The notes under the pieces were generated by a model. It was not told where the DNA came from and did not search any database. It saw only the letters and a program-made list of their open reading frames with translations. This document shows, one piece after another, positions 1 through 12,234 of a DNA stretch of 64,000 nt. Position 1 is the first letter of the stretch. Each line of letters starts with the position of its first letter. Origin of the DNA: Pontederia crassipes (lineage: Eukaryota > Streptophyta > Magnoliopsida > Commelinales > Pontederiaceae); the NCBI GenBank assembly GCA_030549335.1, contig CM060193.1:59983146-60047145 (forward strand). Reading direction: 5' to 3'. The position numbers were made by a program, and so were the translations under genes.

Positions 1-685
1 GAGCATTTGCATTAATATTGGATTGATTTCATCCCTGTTTAGTTGATTGAAACATTCCTTTCATTTTCAAGGTGTAATCTAGAAGTTATCATTTCAGATT
101 TTATTGAAGTTGCCAAAAAATCAGCAAGTGCATTGAGTTGATCCCAATGATAACTTGATTTTCAGTGGGGATCATCTTCTAATTCAACTTGGCTAACAAT
201 TATATGACAATATATTGTTTAGTTCTGGTCTAATTGAGTTGTGAAAACAGCCATATTGAAAGTTGAATTAGATTTGACTAAAAAGTGATAACTTGTCAAT
301 TTCCATCCATAATTAATTTAGATGAACCTCAACTCCTAGGAGAACCTTCCTCATTGATAGTTGAACCTTTTTAGACTTCATTCTAGAATTTATAACTCAG
401 TTTTGATAAATTTCCAAAACCCAAAAATCTGTTATCATTTCACTTTCCATTAAAAATCTATTTTCACTTCTCTTTGAAAATATGTTTTTAGTCATTAAAG
501 TAGAACTAATTTAGATTATTTTAGGGTGCCTTAGACTTTAAATTCTTGTGGATACGACAACCTGAGTTTACTATAACTTACCTGTGCACTTGCAGCTAGT
601 GAGTTGGAAGACCAAAATTAAAAAAAATTGACCCTTTTACTTAATTTCAGCAAGTTATCACTAGAAAACTCAAATATCACTATCA
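1..685 (+). repeat. 5' LTR (3' part) of Athila-like element
   Basis: Direct repeat of 7820-8504. It ends in ...CACTATCA, giving the CA end of a TG...CA LTR, six bases before the primer-binding site. The start is cut by the window edge. Confidence 0.93.
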
Positions 686-691
686 AGTTTT

Positions 692-709
692 TGGCACCGT
701 TGCCGGGGA
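692..709 (+). other. Primer-binding site, tRNA-Asp type
   Basis: TGGCACCGTTGCCGGGGA lies six bases after the LTR end. It differs by one base from the TGGCGCCGTTGCCGGGGA site commonly found in Athila/Tat-group plant elements, which pairs with the 3' end of tRNA-Asp. Confidence 0.8.
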
Positions 710-845
710 TTTGAGATCAATTAGGCTAACTTAGATAGTTTAGATTAGTTTTAGATTAGTTTTTAGTTTATTTGTTAGGCTAATTTTCAATTTTTTCAAG
801 TTATCATTTTTAACTTTTCACTTTTGTCTAGTTTTCATTTCTTTC

Positions 846-3800
846 TTGAATTTGATACTTCTGAATATCTTTATGCAGGACTTGGACCATCAAGAGGAAC
901 ATTACCAATCAGATCCTGAACCTGAAAAAAAATTTTTAAGAAGAAGGAGATTGCAAAGGCTTGAGGCAAGGAGAAGGATATTTGAAGAAGAAGAGGAAGA
1001 GGCATACAACCCTGAATTTGAAGAAGTTGTGAATCAAAATATGGCAGCTCCTAGAATTCTTAGGGACTGTTATTCACAAAGCAATGCAAGGAATCAATCA
1101 TGGGGAGGAGCCTTAGCACCTGTGGCAAACTTTGAAGTTAATCCAATCTTAATTTCTATGATTAGTCAAAGTCAGTTTTCTGGACTTGGGATTGAAGATT
1201 CAGCTTGTCATTTGGACAATTTCAAGGAGATATGTAGCACTGTCAACTTCAATAATATCCCCATGAATGTAGTATATATGAGATTATTTCCCTTCTCACT
1301 CAAAGACAAAGCCAAGACATGGTTCAAAGGATTGAATCCTGAAGAGGTGGCCACTTGGGAATCAATTGTCCAATTATTTCTTTCAGAATTCTTTCCTCCT
1401 TCAAAAACTGATAACTTCAGGGATCAAATAGTCAGATTCTATCAGTTGGACCAAGAGAACATTTGTGAGGCATGGCAAAGACTTCAAAGATTGTTAAGGA
1501 CATGTCCCCACCATGGATTTGAAAAGTGACAATTAGTCAACTATTTTCATAAGGGATTGAACTACCCTAGCAAGGTGGCATTGGACACTGCAACAGGAGG
1601 TATCTTTGTATCCAAAAATATAGATGAGGCCTACCAAGTGATAGAGAATATTGCAAAGAACCATCACTTCCTCACACATGATAGGACCAGGAGGCCACCT
1701 ATGGATAATTCAGTGAACCAGTTATCAACCCAACTTGAGGAGGTGCTGTACAAGACTTTGGAGAGGTTGAACTTGACTCCTAATGGCAATAGGGCTTCCA
1801 ATTCTGAAAGCATGTGCTGTGTATGTGGGAATCAAGGCCATGTGTCAGAAAATTGCAATTTGATTATGCAACAAGTGGAGCAAACAGTTGATCAAATCAA
1901 TGATGTGGGCAATTATGGAATTAAACCTCCTGCTGAGTTCTACACTCCAGAAAACATGAATCATCCATACTTTTCTTACAAGGACAATAACTATCAAGGG
2001 GCTCCTATGCAAAATTCAAATTGGCAGCCCAAAATTCTGCCAAGGAATCAGCCACCACCTTATGGAAATCAAGGAAAAGTGCACCAATTCAAAGAAATCT
2101 GTATGAGCCACCACCACAAGTCCAAGCACCTCAATTCCAAAATGAAATGAAGGAGATGCTTCAACAGATTCTAAAGAAGCAGGACAGCCAAGGAGAGGAG
2201 ATATTGAAAATCAATTCTAGAATGGAAGCCTTAAGTGCCAATCACAAGATGCTTGAAAGTCAACTTGCTCAGCAAACTAGCACTTCAGCAAGACCCCCTA
2301 TATTCTTTCCTGGACAACCAGAATTGAACCCCAGGGATCAAGTCCATACCCCAGCTCAGAAGTGGGAAGATTATTGAAGAACCAATGAAGAAAGTAGAGG
2401 ACAATCCAGCCCAAGTGAATCCAAAGTCCAAAGCTGCTGAAGAACCAGCTGAACTTGTGGGAGAAAATCAGAACAAAGGCCCTCAAAATGAAGTCAGGAC
2501 CAGGGTCTTTGATAGGGTACCTTTCCCTCAAAGATTAATCAAGGCAAGGCAGGATCAGCAGTATGGAAGGTTCATTGAAATCCTGAAGAAGTTAAATATC
2601 AATGTGCCATTTGTGGAGGCAATTCAGGAGATGCCCTCCTATGCAAAATTTTTGAAGGAAATCTTAACCAAGAAAATGATGATTATGGAGCATGAAACTA
2701 TTACCTTGACTGAAGAAGCCTCTGCAATCATCCAAAATAAATTGCCACCCAAGTTGAAAGATCCAGGAAGCTTCTTCATACCTTGTGAAATTGGAAATAG
2801 GAAGATTCAAAGGGCAATATGTGATTTGGGTGCATCAGTGAGTGTCATACCTCTTTCACTTTGTAGGAAGCTTGAAGTTGGAGATTTGAAGCCTACAAAT
2901 ATGTCTCTACAGCTGGCAGACAAATCCATCAAGTACTCACATAGAATCATTGAGGACATACCCCTCAAAGTTGGCAAATTCTACATACCAGTAGATTTTG
3001 TGGTACTTGATATGGATGAGGACTTGAATACTCTCATTCTTCTTGGGAGACTCTTCTTAGCCACTGCTGGGGCTGTCATTGATGTCAAGGAGGGCAGATT
3101 GACTTTTCAAATTGGGGAGGAAAAGATAGAATTTAATTTGGCACAGGTTATCAATAGACCAAACTTTCAGGAAAATGATTTTGAGGAGGGACAACTAGAT
3201 CAAGTTGTTCAGTAAGTTTCTGCCATAATTCCCATTGAAGATCCAGTGCAAAGGTGCCTAATGTTTGATCATTTGAATGAATTAGAGGATCCAGAGGCTG
3301 CAGCATTCCAAACAGCATTGAATCTGTCCAAAACAGTGGAAAACTCAAGAAATCAGCACCAAGTTCAGGAAGTTATCACTGCTGAACTCCAAGGAACTCA
3401 AGCCAATTCTTCCAAATTGGAACTCAAGCATCTCCCCAACAACTTGAAGTATGCATTCTTGGGAGAGAATTTAACATTCCCTGTTATTATCAATGCAAAT
3501 TTGCCCAAGAATCAAGTTGAAGAGTTGCTGAAAAAACTAAGATTGTACAAGGAGGTAATTGGCTATTCTATTGATAACATTAAGGGTATCAATCCCTCAA
3601 TTTGCATGCATAGAATCCCCATGGAGGACAGCTACAAGCCCTCCATTGAATGTCAAAGGAGACTCAATCCAACCATGAATGAAGTGGTCAAGAAGGAAGT
3701 ATTAAAGTTGCTGAATGCTGGGATCATACATTTCATTTCAGATAGTGAATGGGTCTGCCCTGTTGAGCTGAAACCTCCTCCTAGTTCAGGGGATTCATAT

Positions 3801-3980
3801 ATCATACATGAGGATTTTTGGGATGAGAAGTTAGGGAATTTTTTGTACAATGGAGGAGAAAATCAAGCTAAGAAGCAAAGGTCAATTATTGGCAAATTAA
3901 GAGATCCATACTTGATTAGTGAAGTTGTCCATAAATTGAGATCTCTACTTGATCATATCATACTATTCAAATTTCCTTGA
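846..3980 (+). pseudogene. Athila-like gag-protease-truncated RT
   Basis: The first part (846-1526) carries an Athila-type gag: an acidic N-terminus, then a retrotrans_gag domain with the motifs LFPFSLKDKAKTWF and FFPPSKT. An in-frame TGA at 1527 interrupts it. The same frame continues to about 2100 with a perfect CX2CX4HX4C zinc knuckle near 1815-1856. A frameshift moves the gag tail to another frame (about 2100-2377), and the first frame resumes from 2385. The aspartic protease follows (active site DLGAS near 2824, later the flap-side motif LLGRLFLATAGA). An in-frame TAA at 3213 separates it from the start of reverse transcriptase, which is recognisable to the motif ISDSEWVCPVEL (about 3738-3770). 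After that the RT palm, RNase H and integrase are absent and replaced by unfamiliar sequence. No functional polyprotein can be made. Confidence 0.88.
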
Positions 3981-5511
3981 CATGAAGAAGTGGAAAAATG
4001 TCCAGCCTAAGACATTAAATTAGGGCACTTCTTGGGAGGTAACCCAAGGCATTTTACACTTAACTTTTCTGTTTTGCAGGAATAAAGAAGAGAGGAATCG
4101 GATTCATCCATAATTCCAAAATTCAGGGAGTACTCTTACCCCTATTTCTGATTTTTACACTGAAAACTTAATGATAACTGATAATATCTTACTCATTATG
4201 TTTTATTGATCATATCATCATCTGAACTTACATTCATATCAGTTATCCAAATCTGCTATAGCCCAATTTTAGTGAATTTCAGAAATTCTGCACTAAAAAA
4301 TCTGATTAGTTGCAAATCTGCCATTCCACTGATATCCTTTGTTTCTCTGCAGGATTAGTTGCAACTAATGAAGATTGGATCACCCAAAGCTTCTGGATGA
4401 AATGCCAAGAGGATTCAAGTGCCAAATTTCATGCATTTCACTCCCACCCACCCCTCTTCCTTGCCTTTGATTTTCAACACTAGGGACAGTGTTGAGAATA
4501 AGCTTGGGGGAGGAAACCTGGTGCTTTTCTAACCTTTACACCATGTTTTCAATTGATTTTAATGTTTATATCATAAATCATACCAGGTTATCAGTAGATT
4601 TTGCAAGTTATCATTGGTTTTCACAAGTTATCACTAGTTATCACTCGGTTTTCAAATTTTAGGCTCAACTCAATTCTGAATTCATTTTAACTCTGAAATG
4701 GGTAGATTACTTCATTATGACAGTGGGTGCACTCCAATACTAAGTGGCCAACTTGACCATTAGCCTTCTTGCTTTAATTGACATTATGAATTCAGATGCA
4801 TTTGAATGAACTTTCAGCTGAATTTTTTCTTTTTTTGTGGATTAACACTAGCTACATTCATTGATTAATTGGAAAGTAGAAGATGTCTAGAAAGGAGTCA
4901 AGGATCTTGCTGTCATGTTAAATAGGAATTCTTGACTATTTGCATTTAAGGATTTAACATATACTTGAGTTTGAATCATTGCTCACTTCATGAACAGAAT
5001 GAAAAAGAAAGAAAAAAGGAAAATGAAAAGTTGCATTTTGCATTGCATGCATTCATGAATAAAGAGAGTGAAAATTCTAAAAAGGAACCTCTCCTGAATA
5101 AAGCCATGATTTTTATCCTGTGACTAGCATGAATAAAAATCAGGTGCAAACATGTTTATTGCATCCTCATGAATAAAAGACAGGTTTTCAAACATGTTTA
5201 AGCAAAGAAAGGAAAGTATGTTCATGAAGAGATTGGTGTTTCAAATTTTTTGGTAAAGATGACAATCCTTATAATCCAATTTAGTTAATGTTAGTACTTC
5301 TATCATGGCTTAAATTTTCATTAACCTTTATGACTCCTCAGCTAGAATTTGGGATTGGAAAGAATGGGATGGAATGTTAGCCAAGTGGGAAACTCATTTA
5401 GATCTTATTCAGCTGATCTTTCTATTCATTTGTGGATGGCAAATTCAAATTCATCCTTAATTTTTGAATGTTTTGCTTGAGGACAAGCAAAAGACTAAGC
5501 TTGGGGGAGTT
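3981..5511 (+). other. Athila 3' noncoding spacer with polypurine tracts
   Basis: I see no coding region here. At 4031-4047 TTGGGAGGTAACCCAA forms a short hairpin (5-bp stem), a conserved-looking feature after the pol region of such elements. A purine tract AAGCTTGGGGGAG occurs twice: at about 4500-4512 and again directly before the 3' LTR (about 5497-5509). The second is the expected polypurine tract; the first may be an internal one or a relic. The stretch 5000-5200 is rich in repeated 'catgaataaa' words. Confidence 0.6.
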
Positions 5512-8504
5512 TGATCACTTAATGATCACTATATGTTTCTAACCCATTTTAGATGTAATTCATACATATCGAGTCCCACTTTTGCCTATTTTTGGGCCAA
5601 TTATACTTGGAATGCATACATTGTGATAACTAGTTGATATTCCTCATTTCGTACTTATTTCCATGTGCATAGAGGTTCTAAAATGCCAAAATCCATTAAT
5701 ATTTAAATTCTATGCCAAGTTATCATTTTGAGGACAAGTTATCATTCCCATATGTCAAGTTATCATTATTTTGAATGAACTGATTTTCAATGGTTTTCTT
5801 GCCCGAAATCCATCAATATCATGTATAAATCATATTTGGATAGTCACATCTCAACTTGTGCAAAGTTTTAAGTCCATTTGAACAAGTTATCATTTTTCAA
5901 GTGCCAAGTTATCGTTAAAGGGCAATTCTGTCATTTTGACATGCAAAACCATTAATTCCGCACAGGGACCTTAAGAAATCATCTTGTTATTGTTCTAACT
6001 CATTGCTGATCAAATTTCATCATATTTCGATAACCACGACTCAAGTTATCACAAGTTATGATTTTTAAGTCATATAAGTTATCATTTTTGGGCACACAAG
6101 TTATCACTCCTTAGAAATCTCATTCATATTTGATTTCTGATCTCACCCACTTGTCACTCTAATCCATTTGATGCCAGAAATGCTTTGAACCACCCATATT
6201 TAGACATTTTCCAGGATTTACTCAAAGTTATCATTCCGGGCCCCTTAATTCATTAATTTTGATACAATTTATCACTCCTGCACAACACTTAATCTCTTTT
6301 GATATTTAAGCTAGCAACTATCATCATCCTAATTTTTATTTGTCAAAACATCATTCAAGGGCTTTGATGCTTGCTGTTTGAGGATTTGTAGCAGGGAGAA
6401 AGGTGGCCAAAAAGTAGAAAAAGGAGGAGGGGACCACTTGCTTTTTGGCTGTCCAAAAAGCTGTCACTGCAGATTCTTCCAGGACCAGGACACATGGCTG
6501 CAATCAATGGATAAAGAACATTCTGATGCTGATCCTAAGGTGGAGAGGAGTCATATAAAAGTTGAATTTTCTGGAGAAGCAAGATGGGGGCTGGTCATTG
6601 AGGGTTTGGAGAAGGGTTTGAAGCTAGATTACAGGGCTGCTGGAGTTCTGGCCGAGAAGCTTCAAACCAGGATGTTTTATACATGTTCTTCAATCCATTT
6701 TGTTTCAAATTTTGTAATTATGAGGAGCTAAACTCCATGTCTCCTAGGATAGGGCAGTAGTCTAGGTTAATTTGGATGGATATGGACAGAAATTAATCCC
6801 AAACTATTATCAATTCTGATTTTTAGATTTTTGCATTGAAATGAATCTGTTCTTATCATTGTTAGGTCCTACTTGTATCTACAACTGAGAAGTTTTCATT
6901 TGATCTAACCTTTGTTCAGATATGAATTAAGAATCAGTGATAAGTTTCTAGATTCCATTTCTGAAATCTGATTTCTGCATTCTAATTTCCTGCACTGAAC
7001 TCAATCCTGAAATTTCTGATTTCTGCAATGTTATGGGTCTGTCCTTGTCATTGTTAGATCCCACTTGTAATCTATAACTGAGAAGTTATCATTTGATCTA
7101 GCCCTTATTCAGAAATGAATTAGGAATCAATGCCAAGTTACTGGATTCCACTTTGATTGAAAATCTGATTTCTGATTTCCTGATTTTCTGAACTTCCTGA
7201 ATCTGATTTTCTGATTTCTGTGAACTGTTTGAATCTGATTTGCCATTGGGGATTTGATTAATTGAGCAACTGAGAGGTTGATATTAGTCCAAGTCTTGTT
7301 CAGAAATGAATCAAGATACTTTGGCATTTTATGATTCAAACATGTCTTCCAATTCTGATTTCTGAAATTACATTCCTGAAATCTGTTTTCTGAAATTTAT
7401 TGGAATCTGATTTGCTAATTGAATCTCCAATTACATTCAATCACTGAAAGGTGAACCCTAAGAATTTCTTGTTGTCCAGAGATGGGTCAATAAGCACTTA
7501 GCAAATCCAGAATTCCAATGAGAAGCATTGTTGTTTTCCCAATCTGATTTCTGAAATATTTTTTGCTGAATTTTGATTTCTGATTTCTTGGGAATCTGAT
7601 TGCCATTGTTAAGCCCTGCTTAATCCACCATTAAGAGATGGTTTTTAGGCCTTCCTTGAGATTCAGAGATGAGCCAAGGAGCAATGACAATTTCTGATTT
7701 CCCAAACTTGTATTAGGTGCTGATTTCTATCCAATTCATTAATGAAAATGCGGATTTCATTTGAATTTGCAGCTAAGAAGCTGATTTTAAATCCTCTTGT
7801 AATTTAGAGATAAACCAATGAGCATTTGCATTAATATTGGATTGATTTCATCCATGTTTAGTTGATTGAAACATTCCTTTCATTTTTAAGGTGCAATCTA
7901 AAAGTTATCATTTCAGATTTTATTGAAGTTGCCAAAAAATCAGCAAGTGCATTGAGTTGATCCCAATGTTAACTTGATTTTCAGTGGGGATCATCTTCTA
8001 ATTCAACTTGGCTAACAATTATATGACAATATATTGTTTAGTTCTGATCTAATTGAGCTGTGAAAACAACCATATTGAAAGTTGAATTAGATTTGACTAA
8101 AAAGTGATAACTTGTCAATTTCCATCCATAATTAATTTAGATGAACCTCAACTCCTAGGAGAACCTTCCTCATTGATAGTTGAACTTTTTTAGACTTCAT
8201 TCTAAAATTTATAACTCAGTTTTGATAAATTTCCAAAACCCAAAAATCTGTTATCATTTCACTTTCCATTAAAAATCTGTTTTCACTTTTCTTTGAAAAT
8301 CTATTTTTAGCCATTAAAGTAGAACTAATTTAGATTGTTTTAGGGTTCCTTAGACTTCAAATTCTTGTGGATACGACAACCTGAGTCTACTATAACTTAC
8401 CTGTGCACTTGCAGCTAGTGAGTTGGGAGACCAAAATTAAAAAAAATTAACCTTTTTACTTAATTTCAGCAAGTTATCACTAGAAAACTCAAATATCACT
8501 ATCA
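5512..8504 (+). repeat. 3' LTR of Athila-like element
   Basis: The LTR begins TGATCACTT directly after the polypurine tract and ends CACTATCA. It is unusually long (2993 bp). It contains many copies of the word AAGTTATCA and a region (about 6960-7720) built of degenerate 'ctgatttctga' repeats. The open frame at 6378-6731 lies inside the LTR and matches nothing I recognise; I do not treat it as a gene. Confidence 0.9.
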
Positions 8505-9026
8505 ATAGAATATGTTTCAGAAGCTTCGATTGTTTGGAAAGATTTGAAGGAGCATATTGATTCAATTAGTGCTTCAAGAATCTATCATCTGCACAAAGGT
8601 ATAGCTACATTAGTTCAGGGATTATTAGGAGTTATTGAATATCACACTAAACTAAAACTATTGTGGGAAGAGTTATATGTTGTCATTCCTTCGCTTGGTA
8701 TTCAGGATCCTGGATCTGTGACTTACTTTTAACAGCTGAAAATATTTCAATTCTTAATGGGATTGAATGAGTCATATGAGTGAGATCTCAAATTATTTTG
8801 ATGAGACCTTTTCCCTCTGACAATCAGGTGTATGTTATGGTTCTAGAGGAGGAACAACAACGACGTAATAGAAAGCATTTTTCAATCAAGATTTAGCTGG
8901 ATCAGTTGTTGATATTCCAGAAGTCAATGCAACATTTCATAATTCAGTGCAAGGACATAAAGGAAGGAGAAATAAGAATGTTGTATGAGATCATTGTCAC
9001 AAAATGGGTCGTATCAAGGCGCAATG
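8505..9026 (+). pseudogene. copia A gag, N-terminal part
   Basis: The translation gives a degenerate Ty1/copia gag (UBN2 type): VWKDLKEHI, RIYHLHKGIATL, YHTKLKLLWEEL, then in shifted frames QFLMGLNESYE and HKMGRIKAQC. The reading frame is broken by several stops and shifts. The 5' side is cut by the Athila element ending at 8504 and the 3' side by TE2 starting at 9027. The next codons of the same gag (CYKLVGFPPG) are found on the minus strand at 15,147. The 5' LTR of copia A must lie left of the window. Confidence 0.82.
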
Positions 9027-10008
9027 TGATGTGTGTAGACTTGATAGCAATCGCTATCAAGTTCACTAGTCGTTCAAGTAATAAAGTGAATGAGTAGAGT
9101 TATCGTTCCCACGATGACGGTTAATAACTTAGATTTTATTTTAACCTTGTTAATTGAGAAATTAAGAAAATAGTTGATTTTAGATACGAATAAAAAGAAA
9201 ATAACAAAAATAAAAAGAAATGATCACCTTGAGAAATAATGATTTGATGATTAGAGCACCTAATTATCACCACTAGAATGCAATGAATTTTCTTAACTTA
9301 TAATTAGTTGAATCAATAACAAAGTGAATTTTCAAAATTAGTTAACCAATGTTTCAGGCTTTAACTACTATCTTATGAATAATTAAAATAAATCAATCAT
9401 TTCGGTTTTTAATTTACTTAATTAAATCATAAGATGCATTCAATCAGAATTAATATTAAGAGCTTTCTCAAGTCACCTTAATAACTACACAAATTAGGTC
9501 TCTTTCGATTTTCCTAATTGTGGCATGTAATAATTAAAATTGATCCTAGAAACTATTATGAAAATAATCACTTTTTCTCATATAGCAATCAAATCATAAA
9601 TCATGGAATCAAAGGAAAGCATTAAACATGAAATTGCAATGCTATTAAAGATTCAAACTAAACTAATATCAAGAAAGGTTCCAATACATAAATATGATTC
9701 AACTAGATGGCCCTAATGGAAGAATAAATCTGAGAATAACAACATCAAATCTAATGTAAAAGATTGGGAAAAGAAAACAAAAACTCTAGCATAGGCTAAG
9801 CGCGTCCTCTCTCGAGTTTCCGACAGAGCTTCCCTGTTGTCCTCGCACTTCTCCTCTTTGTAGGCTTTAAAACTATGCTCTAGGGCCAGGCCCTCTTCTG
9901 TCTCATTTTATAGGTTTTCTCGTCCCTCAAGGAAAGAAATAAAAAATATATCCAAAAAATGGATAAAAATGGCTTTAAAACGGCCTAACAGACCGCCGTC
10001 ACGACCGT
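9027..10008 (+). mobile_element. TE2, left part: LTR-type element in copia A gag
   Basis: The element starts TGATGTGTG directly after CAATG (9022-9026). Its other end reads ...GTGCATCA on the minus strand at 15,153 and is followed there by the second CAATG (15,148-15,152). Matching TGATG/CATCA ends and a 5-bp target duplication fit an LTR element or solo LTR. No protein-coding domain is visible in these 980 bases. The right edge is the inversion breakpoint, next to the palindromic word GTCACGACCGTGA. Confidence 0.72.
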
Positions 10009-11435
10009 GAATGTACCAAATGATGATTCGTCTTCGAGTGATGAAGAGGGGTTACACGATAATTGGGTGGTCACTGTGAATAATATTGTTCGACTGTAAG
10101 TTAAGTAAGTTGTATAAATTTTGTTATAGTTTTGGCTATCATTGAAAATGAATTCTTCTTTGTAATTGGCAGGACCACTTTCATACCCGCTAGTACCGTG
10201 CGGGATGTCAATGCTCTCGTTCTTCCCACTTGCCGGAAGGGACATGATCCTGCAAAGATGTCCCAATTCAAGTGCGAGATGACATCTTTCGAGCCTTTAC
10301 GGTACGATCTTCTATTTGGGTTACATAATTCGATTTATATTTATTTTAAAATTACTAAGTTTTAACGTTCTATTTGTAGGAGGCAAATCAGTTTCATCCA
10401 GATCTTAGTTTAGGGACGATCCAGAGAGCTTTTGAGGAGGTCGCTGCGAAACGCCTCCGAAATCGATTATACAAGTTTCGCAAGGTCGTCATGTCCGTCG
10501 GCCTCACGTTGGAGCAGGGCATACAAAGATGCCCAAGATATATTAGGCGCTCGGTTTGGGAGTCCCTTTGTAGGAAGTGGTAAGTATGTATACTTTTACA
10601 TTATTTTTATAAAAATTATAGTTTTTTGAAGTGTAAGTATTTGATGTTCACAAAGGACAGATGAACAATGACAAAGGAAGTCGGAAAAGGCAAGAGTTAA
10701 CCGTCTTTCGAAGCCCGAGGCCCACATCCACACAGGGGGATCAATGCGATTTGACGAGCATCGACGGCGCATGGTAATTTACATATAAATTCAATTTATC
10801 AAAATTTTAACTTATACTTATGTTATCTAATTTGAAACTTTATTATAGGAGGAGAAAGAAGGCAGTCTCGTAGACTTCGTATGGTCTATGAGGCCACGCA
10901 TAAGAGCCGAAAGACAAATGACTTAGTCACGTCCACTGCTCGTAGGCTTCTGGTAAGTCTCATGATATGGTCATTTGGTTGTTGTCGTTAGTACACTATT
11001 TTTGAAATACATAATGTTTAAATTTTATAGGATGAGTATAATGCGAAAATGACTGAAAAGTATGAAGATGATCCGAGTACTCAGCCACCAGGTAATGTTT
11101 CTTCGTTGGTTTAGTCATGTTTTTAATTTATGTGTTTCTTGATATATAATTTATATATTATATGATTGTATAATTTTTCTATTTCGTAGAGGACCCTGCT
11201 GTTTGGGAGGAGATGACCGGCACGACACGAAGGGGATACTTGCGTGGCATCGGCACAGCCGCTCAGATACCTAGGAGGATCGGAAGATATGCAAGAGGTG
11301 CATATGCTTCGAGCTCATCTGTTGCACCTGATATAACGCAGCTATCACAGCAGCTATCGCAGTAGTTATCGACGCAGATATCGCAGCAGGTGTCACAACA
11401 ATTGGCTCCTCTATTGCAGGCGATTCAGGATTGAT
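10009..11435 (+). pseudogene. CACTA TnpA-like gene (Transposase_24), 3' exons
   Basis: Spliced exons can be followed with GT/AG borders: about 10,009-10,095 (acidic NDDSSSSDEEG), 10,171-10,300, 10,380-10,580, 10,658-10,772, 10,850-10,950, 11,031-11,091 and 11,190-11,435. They give motifs of the plant transposase family 24: RAFEEVAAKRLRNRLYKFRK, SEKARVNRLSKPEAHIHTGG, VYEATHKSRKTNDLVTS, then GYLRGIG and a Gln-rich tail ending in TGA at 11,433. The family binds DNA in CACTA-type elements; the catalytic role is not established. Two in-frame stops are visible (TGA in place of Trp in the fourth exon, TAG in the Gln-rich tail), so this copy is dead. The 5' exons lie at 20,191-20,946 on the other strand. 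Confidence 0.8.
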
Positions 11436-11729
11436 CCTGATGCAGAATCCATCCCCGCGAGGCCATGGACCGAGCACGTTTGGGTCGAACGTCCGAAATG
11501 ATAACAATAACTCCTAAACCTAGGATAGAAAACAAACTATGCATTTGTTACTTATAGACTTACACATACATATAGTTTGTTAGTTCGGTTTAATAGTTTT
11601 CGTATTCTTATGTTATATATTATGCCTGTGATGGTTTTATATTGCATGTGATGATTTTATATTGCCTGTGATGCTTTTATATTGCTTGTGATGAATATCA
11701 TTGCATTTTGAGATGCATTATAAATTGTA

Positions 11730-12234
11730 TGGTGTGGGAAGGGAAAAAATGAGGCTGGGGCGGGTAAAAAAAAAGTGCAAGTAGCAACTCCATAGCGTCT
11801 CATTGGCGTCTCAACACATGTCGATGCTGATTTAAATATATTGCACTTAGCGCCATCTTAGCGTCTCATTGGCGACGCGTGCACGATCATATTTGCATCA
11901 ATTTAGCGCCTTCCTAGCATCTACTATAGCAACATGTGGGCGCTGAAATAGCGTCTCACATCTAGCGCCCCTTGCACATCGACTTAGCGATGCGATCCTG
12001 CTTCGCACAGCCGCAAACATCACGTCTTAATAACGTCGATATAGCATCAACAAGTGGCGCTAGTTGCGTCTCATTTTCTTTGACTCTAGTGCGACGCCAC
12101 TAGCCACCGATTTCCAACGTCTCAATTTGCGACGCTAGTTGGACGCTAAAGAGACGCTCTTCGCAACAAAGACGTAATAGCGCCTCTCTAGCGTCGCCAA
12201 TCTTGAGTCACTAATCACCAATTTTCTTGTAATG
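11730..12234 (+). repeat. CACTA subterminal repeats and 3' terminal inverted repeat
   Basis: The stretch is packed with short words in both directions such as TAGCGTCTC, GCGACGC and GGCGCTA. The same words fill 23,190-23,370, 23,860-24,070 and 24,420-24,779. Dense direct and inverted subterminal motifs are the transposase-binding zones of CACTA elements. The terminal repeat ends at 12,234, followed by ATA (TAT on the other strand). Confidence 0.85.

Larger units (their letters stand above)
1..8504 (+). mobile_element. Athila-like Ty3/gypsy LTR retrotransposon, defective
   Basis: The element runs from a cut 5' LTR (1-685) through a primer-binding site, a broken gag-protease-RT region and a noncoding spacer to a complete 3' LTR (5512-8504, 2993 bp). 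Position 1 aligns with 7820 and 685 with 8504 without net indel; I count about 22 mismatches over 685 bases by eye. About 2.3 kb of the 5' LTR should lie upstream of the window. The gag and protease sequences are of the Athila type. Most of reverse transcriptase and all of RNase H and integrase are missing, so it is non-autonomous. It is inserted in the gag of copia A, whose sequence resumes directly at 8505. The left target duplication is outside the window. Confidence 0.9.
10009..12234 (+). mobile_element. CACTA (En/Spm) transposon, displaced 3' part
   Basis: This piece holds the last exons of a Transposase_24-type gene, a subterminal repeat block and a terminal inverted repeat ending at 12,234. 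Read from the end on the minus strand the terminus is CATTACAAGAAAATTGG, one base off the canonical CACTACAAGAAAA. It belongs with 20,191-24,779: both ends share a similar terminal repeat (about 23 of 30 bases by eye) and carry the same 3-bp target duplication TAT in the same copia element. Confidence 0.88.

Noticed and set aside
6378..6731. 117-codon open frame in the Athila 3' LTR
   Set aside because: Within an LTR, no recognisable motif; the length is compatible with chance.
12135..12234. C-terminal extension of the copia RT/RNase H frame past TRPDI
   Set aside because: These codons come from the CACTA terminal repeat, not from copia.
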